DNA from: an uncultured Ignavibacteria bacterium
GTDB taxonomy: Bacteria > Bacteroidota > Ignavibacteria > SZUA-365
Assembly (NCBI GenBank): GCA_913061095.1
Contig: CAJXVM010000017.1
Coordinates: 1 to 64,000, forward strand
Reading direction: 5' to 3'
Length of the DNA: 64,000 nt
The position numbers and the translations under genes are program-made. The notes beneath the pieces are model-generated. The model worked only from the letters and a program-made list of their open reading frames with translations. It searched no databases and was not told the origin of the DNA. The first letter of the stretch is position 1, and each line of letters starts with the position of its first letter. This document shows, piece by piece, positions 60,299 through 64,000 of the stretch.

Positions 60299-62344
60299 AT
60301 GCACATCCGACATGTCCTGCGGACGGCGTTTGCCGTTCCGCTCGTTTTCGCCGTCCCGCTAACCATTGTCCTTCTGCCCGTCTCCGTCATCCCGTCCGCC
60401 GCGCAGAATGATCCCGCCTCGCCGCCTGACCGCGATGCGATCGAGGCACTGCTCGATCCCTCCTCGGAAGACGATGCCTCGGCGCTGGTCGAGGAAATCG
60501 AACAGCTCGCCCGTAGTCCGCTCTGTCTCCGCAAAGCAACGGCGGAGGATATCACCGCCCTTCCCTTTCTGTCTCCCGCCGAGGCCCGCAGCGTGTCCGT
60601 CGCCCTCCTCGATCCGGCAGCGCAGCGAAATGAGGAGGCAGGCTGGAAGGCTGTTTCCGCAGTCCTCATGGATGATACCGATCGCCTGCAGCTGCTGCGG
60701 TACTGCTGCCGCATGGACTGTCCGGAGATCCCGACGCACATCGAAGGAGAGCTGCGCAGCCGCTTCCAGCAGGATGACCGCGGCCGGGCGGGATATCACG
60801 ACGGCAGTTATCCCGGATCGCGTGCGCGCGTGTACCAGCGACTGCGCCTCCAGCTCCCGGCAGGATTCGCTGCGGGGATCATCATGGAGAAAGATCCGGG
60901 AGAGACCTCGCTCGCCGATCACCTCGCCGGCGCCGTCAGCATGGATGGCGACGGTTTTCTCCGTCGCGCCGTACTCGGCGACTTCACAGTCACCGCCGGA
61001 CAGGGTCTCGTTTTCTGGCAGGCCTTTGCGCACAGCAAATCGTCGGAAGCCGCACGCATCGGCAAATCCGCCGCGCTGCTTCGTCCGTTCACATCGGCAT
61101 CGGAAGGGATGGCATTCCGCGGGGCATCCGCAGAACTGCGATCCGGCGCGGTCGATCTGCTGGGATTCTACTCCTCGCGACAGCTCGACGCGACCGTCGA
61201 TGAGGAAAGCGGGATGGTCGGAAGCCTCGGACAGACCGGTCTCCATCGCACCACAAGTGAGCAGCAGCGCCGCGGAACGGTGCGTGAGCGGGCAATGGGC
61301 GGAGTCATACAGTGGCGCTCTTCGCCCGCGGCCGGCTCGCTGCTGCTGGGGGCAACGGCGGTGTCGTCACGGTTTTCGCGGATATCGCGGAGCCGAAGCC
61401 CTTTCGCTTTCGAAGGCGATGCGGCATGGGCGGCGGGGATGCACGCGCGTTACAGCACCGATGACGCATCCGTCTATGCCGAGGCCGCGCTTGCGCACAC
61501 GCACATGCCCGCCGTGCTCGCGGGAGCGGAGGCGGCGCTTACTCCCCATCTGCGTATCGCCCTTCTCTACCGCCGGTATCACGAACGTTTCGTCAGTCTG
61601 CACGCAGCCGCCTTCGGTGAGCGCAGTGGCGGACCACAAAACGAGGAAGGGATGTACACCGGTCTGCGCTTCCGCCCGCACCGCCGCGTGCGCATCGACG
61701 CGTGGTGCGATGTCTTCCGCATTCCCAACCGCACCTACTTCCTGCATCTGCCCACGGCGGGCAGCGAAATACTGCTTGCGGCGGAGTACCGGATGCCTGC
61801 GAAAACACGTCTGAGTCTCCGCCTGCGGCGGGAGCGCAAGGATCAGACCGTCGCCGCCATCGACAATGCCGGTCGTGAGATACGTCCGCTGACGGCACGG
61901 ACCACGACGGCGGTGCGTCTTCAGCTGCAGCGGGAATTCGATGACAGGCTCCGGGTGCGCCTCCGCGCGGAATACACGCGCGTTGCGTATGACGCATACC
62001 GTGCGGCGGGAGACGGCGCACTGCTCTCGGCGGAACTGCGCCTGCGTCCGCTGCCGGTATTGACATTCACCGGCCGGGTGACCGGATACAGCACCGCGTC
62101 ATACGATGCGCGGCTGTATCAGTTCGAACATGATGTCCGCGGCGTGATGCTCAATGCGGTCTGCTATGGGGATGGCATGCGCCTGTACCTGCTCGGGATG
62201 CTGCGCCTCGGCGAAGTGGCGGACGTCGGCGCGCGGTACGCACTGACGCTGCGCGAAGGCGCACGCTCGTTCGGCAGCGGCCACGATGCCGTGACCGGTG
62301 ACCAGCTCGGCACGCTGTCACTTCAGCTGGATCTGCGGCTGTAG
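60299..62344 (+). CDS. Helix-hairpin-helix/beta-barrel outer-membrane protein
   Basis: 681 residues. Signal peptide to about PSAAQ (36). Residues ~60-110 hold a helix-hairpin-helix-like domain (RKATAEDITALPFLSPAEARSV) followed by a long beta-barrel of repeated strands (VYQRLRLQLPAGFAAGIIMEK; LRLRRERKDQTV), ending SLQLDLRL. I know this architecture from Bacteroidota proteins annotated 'helix-hairpin-helix domain-containing'; some neighbours link it to DNA uptake, but the function is open. The GGGAG ribosome site is clear. Confidence 0.85.
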   Translation: MHIRHVLRTAFAVPLVFAVPLTIVLLPVSVIPSAAQNDPASPPDRDAIEALLDPSSEDDASALVEEIEQLARSPLCLRKATAEDITALPFLSPAEARSVSVALLDPAAQRNEEAGWKAVSAVLMDDTDRLQLLRYCCRMDCPEIPTHIEGELRSRFQQDDRGRAGYHDGSYPGSRARVYQRLRLQLPAGFAAGIIMEKDPGETSLADHLAGAVSMDGDGFLRRAVLGDFTVTAGQGLVFWQAFAHSKSSEAARIGKSAALLRPFTSASEGMAFRGASAELRSGAVDLLGFYSSRQLDATVDEESGMVGSLGQTGLHRTTSEQQRRGTVRERAMGGVIQWRSSPAAGSLLLGATAVSSRFSRISRSRSPFAFEGDAAWAAGMHARYSTDDASVYAEAALAHTHMPAVLAGAEAALTPHLRIALLYRRYHERFVSLHAAAFGERSGGPQNEEGMYTGLRFRPHRRVRIDAWCDVFRIPNRTYFLHLPTAGSEILLAAEYRMPAKTRLSLRLRRERKDQTVAAIDNAGREIRPLTARTTTAVRLQLQREFDDRLRVRLRAEYTRVAYDAYRAAGDGALLSAELRLRPLPVLTFTGRVTGYSTASYDARLYQFEHDVRGVMLNAVCYGDGMRLYLLGMLRLGEVADVGARYALTLREGARSFGSGHDAVTGDQLGTLSLQLDLRL

Positions 62345-62356
62345 GTGTGCGCAGGA

Positions 62357-63457
62357 TCACTCCTGCTGCTCACTTTCGAGAATCTGCAGGTAATTGCGGT
62401 AGCGGAGAGGATGTATGTCTTCGCTCTCGACGGCTTCCTTGACGGCACAGCCGGGTTCATGAGTGTGCGTGCAGGAAGGGAAACGGCATTCGTCCGCGTA
62501 GTCGAGAAATTCGGGGAAGTACGTATGCAGATCGGCGGGATCGAACTGGTAGAGTCCGAACTCGCGGATGCCGGGCGTGTCGGCGAGGAAGCCCTCCCCG
62601 GGAAGCGGGAACAGCGTACTGCGCGTTGTCGTGTGGATACCGCGCTGGCTCTGGTCACTCAGTTCGCTCGTTTTTTCCTCCAGGTCGGGGATGAGCACGT
62701 TCAGCAGGCTTGTCTTCCCGACGCCGCTGTGCCCTGAAAACGCGGATATGTTTCCACGGACACGCGCCGTGAGTTCGTCGAGTCCTTCGCCGGTCACACA
62801 GCTGGTCAGCAGTACATCGTAACCGGCATCGCGGTACATGGCGGCAAGGTCGTCGACGAATTCCCGTTCCTCGTCATCCGGGAGATCCATCTTGTTGATA
62901 CAGACACAGGCGTCAACGCCGCCCATGGCGCAGGCAACGAGATAGCGGTCGATCAGACCGGGACGCAGCAGCTCGTCCGTCGCGGCCGCAGTGACAATGA
63001 CTTCATCAATGTTCGCGACGAGTACCTGCGCGTACTCCGCATCGCGCACCGAGGCACGCAGCAGGAAGCTCTCGCGTCCGTACACGTGCGTGATCACGGC
63101 CTCCTCTTCCCCCATGTCGATGTAGCGCACGCGATCGCCAATGGCAATGAGTGTCGCATTGGCATTTTCCGTGGTTGTGGACCGACGCGGCCGCGATCGC
63201 AGCTCGCGGTCCCCGTCATGAAGAAGTATGTGCGGCCCGCCGGTTTGCATCACCAGCGCGTCACGCTCCTGCTCGTCAGAGACGACCTGATACTGCCGCG
63301 GTGATGAGAGCCGGCGGTCGAGCTGGTCATGATCACTTTCCCCTTCGCCGGCGTACTGCCAGCGGGACGTACCTTTGCGCCACTGCTTTTCGATATCCTT
63401 GCGCTTGTGCACCCGCCGGGGAGATCCGCGCTGCTTTCCGCCGTCTTTCTTCGCCAT
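62357..63457 (-). CDS. rsgA: Ribosome small-subunit-dependent GTPase A
   Basis: 366 residues from ATG 63457. Circularly permuted GTPase: OB-fold region, then G4 INKMDLP, G1 FSGHSGVGKTSLLN, G3 ADTPGIREF, and a C-terminal zinc finger (CRFPSCTHTHEPGCAVK, C-C-H-C). It assists late maturation of the 30S subunit. The N-terminal ~75 residues are a basic extension (KKDGGKQRGSPRRVHKRKD). It follows the hydrolase gene by 8 bases. Confidence 0.95.
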   Translation of the reverse strand: MAKKDGGKQRGSPRRVHKRKDIEKQWRKGTSRWQYAGEGESDHDQLDRRLSSPRQYQVVSDEQERDALVMQTGGPHILLHDGDRELRSRPRRSTTTENANATLIAIGDRVRYIDMGEEEAVITHVYGRESFLLRASVRDAEYAQVLVANIDEVIVTAAATDELLRPGLIDRYLVACAMGGVDACVCINKMDLPDDEEREFVDDLAAMYRDAGYDVLLTSCVTGEGLDELTARVRGNISAFSGHSGVGKTSLLNVLIPDLEEKTSELSDQSQRGIHTTTRSTLFPLPGEGFLADTPGIREFGLYQFDPADLHTYFPEFLDYADECRFPSCTHTHEPGCAVKEAVESEDIHPLRYRNYLQILESEQQE

Positions 63458-63465
63458 ACCGCCGG

Positions 63466-64000
63466 TTACTCCGTCTGTTCCGGGAGATGGAACATTTTGC
63501 ACCATGTCGCGAGATCGTCGATCAGGGAGAGGATGACATGTCCCTCCTGCTGGTAATTCCATGGACCGGGCGTGGCATCCGTTTCGATGAACAGATGGTA
63601 GCAATCCTCATAGCGGCGGAAGACGACGTCATCCCGTCCTGCCAGCCACTCCTTCCACAGAAGTATTTCCATCTCGGGGGTCTGGTAGTCTTTGCTGCCG
63701 CGCGCGATGAAAAACGGCACGTTCAGTTCCTGCGCGAACGTTTTCTGATTGCGCAGCTGCAAATCGTAATAGTACGTCGCGGGAACACCCAGCAGCATCT
63801 TGCTGTCCATCAATTCCCCATCACGGATTTTCGCTGCCTTGTCCAGTTCATTTTGCAGCTTGATCTCCTCTTCGCGCGTCAGCGTATCCTGCTGGGATGC
63901 GATGAAGCGAAGCTGGTCGCCGATGACGACTTCGAGCGGACGCGCGAACGGCGCGAGCATGACGACACCGTCCACACCCCCGGCCGTGGCGGCGATTTCC
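63466..64000 (-). CDS. Alpha/beta hydrolase, 3' part (runs off window)
   Basis: The last ~178 residues of a serine-hydrolase-like protein; the 5' part is beyond position 64000. The visible fold has a strand-helix core (GGVDGVVMLAPFARPL), the probable acid in FFIARGSKDYQTPEME and the His in YEDCYHLFIETD. The nucleophile elbow (GxSxG) must lie in the missing part. It resembles the Bacteroidota alpha/beta hydrolases with a DUF3887 or unknown N-terminus. Substrate unknown. Confidence 0.75.
   Translation of the reverse strand, partial: EIAATAGGVDGVVMLAPFARPLEVVIGDQLRFIASQQDTLTREEEIKLQNELDKAAKIRDGELMDSKMLLGVPATYYYDLQLRNQKTFAQELNVPFFIARGSKDYQTPEMEILLWKEWLAGRDDVVFRRYEDCYHLFIETDATPGPWNYQQEGHVILSLIDDLATWCKMFHLPEQTE

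Overview
This 64 kb window is bacterial chromosome of fairly high GC content, and almost every base is protein-coding. Three features point to the Bacteroidota–Ignavibacteriota–Rhodothermota side of the FCB group. Three secreted proteins end in type IX secretion (T9SS) sorting domains of the 'NYPNPFNP' kind. Respiration uses an alternative complex III fused into one gene cluster with a caa3-type oxidase whose subunit I carries the A2-type YSHP motif, as in Rhodothermus. A TonB-dependent receptor with an N-terminal carboxypeptidase-regulatory-like domain is also present. I cannot fix the genus from sequence alone. I saw no rRNA, tRNA, CRISPR array, insertion sequence or prophage.

Layout. 1-5607 (minus strand): a probable metal-related or redox-related envelope locus, read as porin, FMN-binding protein, four-helix membrane protein, small His-rich membrane protein, TonB-dependent receptor, and the start of an Lrp/AsnC regulator that runs off the window. 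5963-8677 (plus): secreted M1 aminopeptidase, ended by a bidirectional terminator shared with the convergent abgT-like transporter (8845-10377). 10514-10630: a six-copy 19-bp tandem repeat. 10634-27238 (minus): an unbroken run of 18 genes encoding cytochrome c, caa3 oxidase subunits II, I, III and IV, heme A synthesis (CtaA, CtaB), an ABC transporter, SCO, DUF420, a small membrane protein and alternative complex III (ActA-F). Together these carry electrons from menaquinol to oxygen and assemble the haem and copper centres.

27773-30934 (minus): O-methyltransferase, YgjP-like metallopeptidase, ECF sigma factor with an RsrA-like anti-sigma factor, a small membrane protein, glutaredoxin, and groES without groEL. 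31068-36350: a giant secreted protein with a von Willebrand A (VWA) domain, nine cysteine-containing modules and a T9SS tail. 36425-37771: thymidine/pyrimidine phosphorylase. 37956-42436: nuoABCDEF only, closed by a strong hairpin, so the remaining complex I subunits must be elsewhere. 42515-53844: housekeeping genes (acyl-CoA synthetase, pyrE, TPR protein, pterin dehydratase, dnaG, a T9SS protein, pyrG, cdsA, zinc-ribbon protein, CPBP protease, deoxyhypusine-synthase-like protein). 54032-58458: asparagine-synthase-like protein, DUF3108 protein, glycosyltransferase family 9, and an anchored TPR protein. 58643-62344 (plus): Maf, a UPF0104-type membrane protein and a helix-hairpin-helix/beta-barrel protein. 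62357-64000 (minus): rsgA and the 3' part of an alpha/beta hydrolase.

The most promising items for novelty are the giant VWA/multi-module secreted protein, the porin–FMN-binding–four-helix module beside the His-rich TonB locus, the RsrA-like redox switch outside Actinobacteria, and two 19-bp perfect palindromes placed as operators upstream of the His-rich gene and of the oxidase supercluster.
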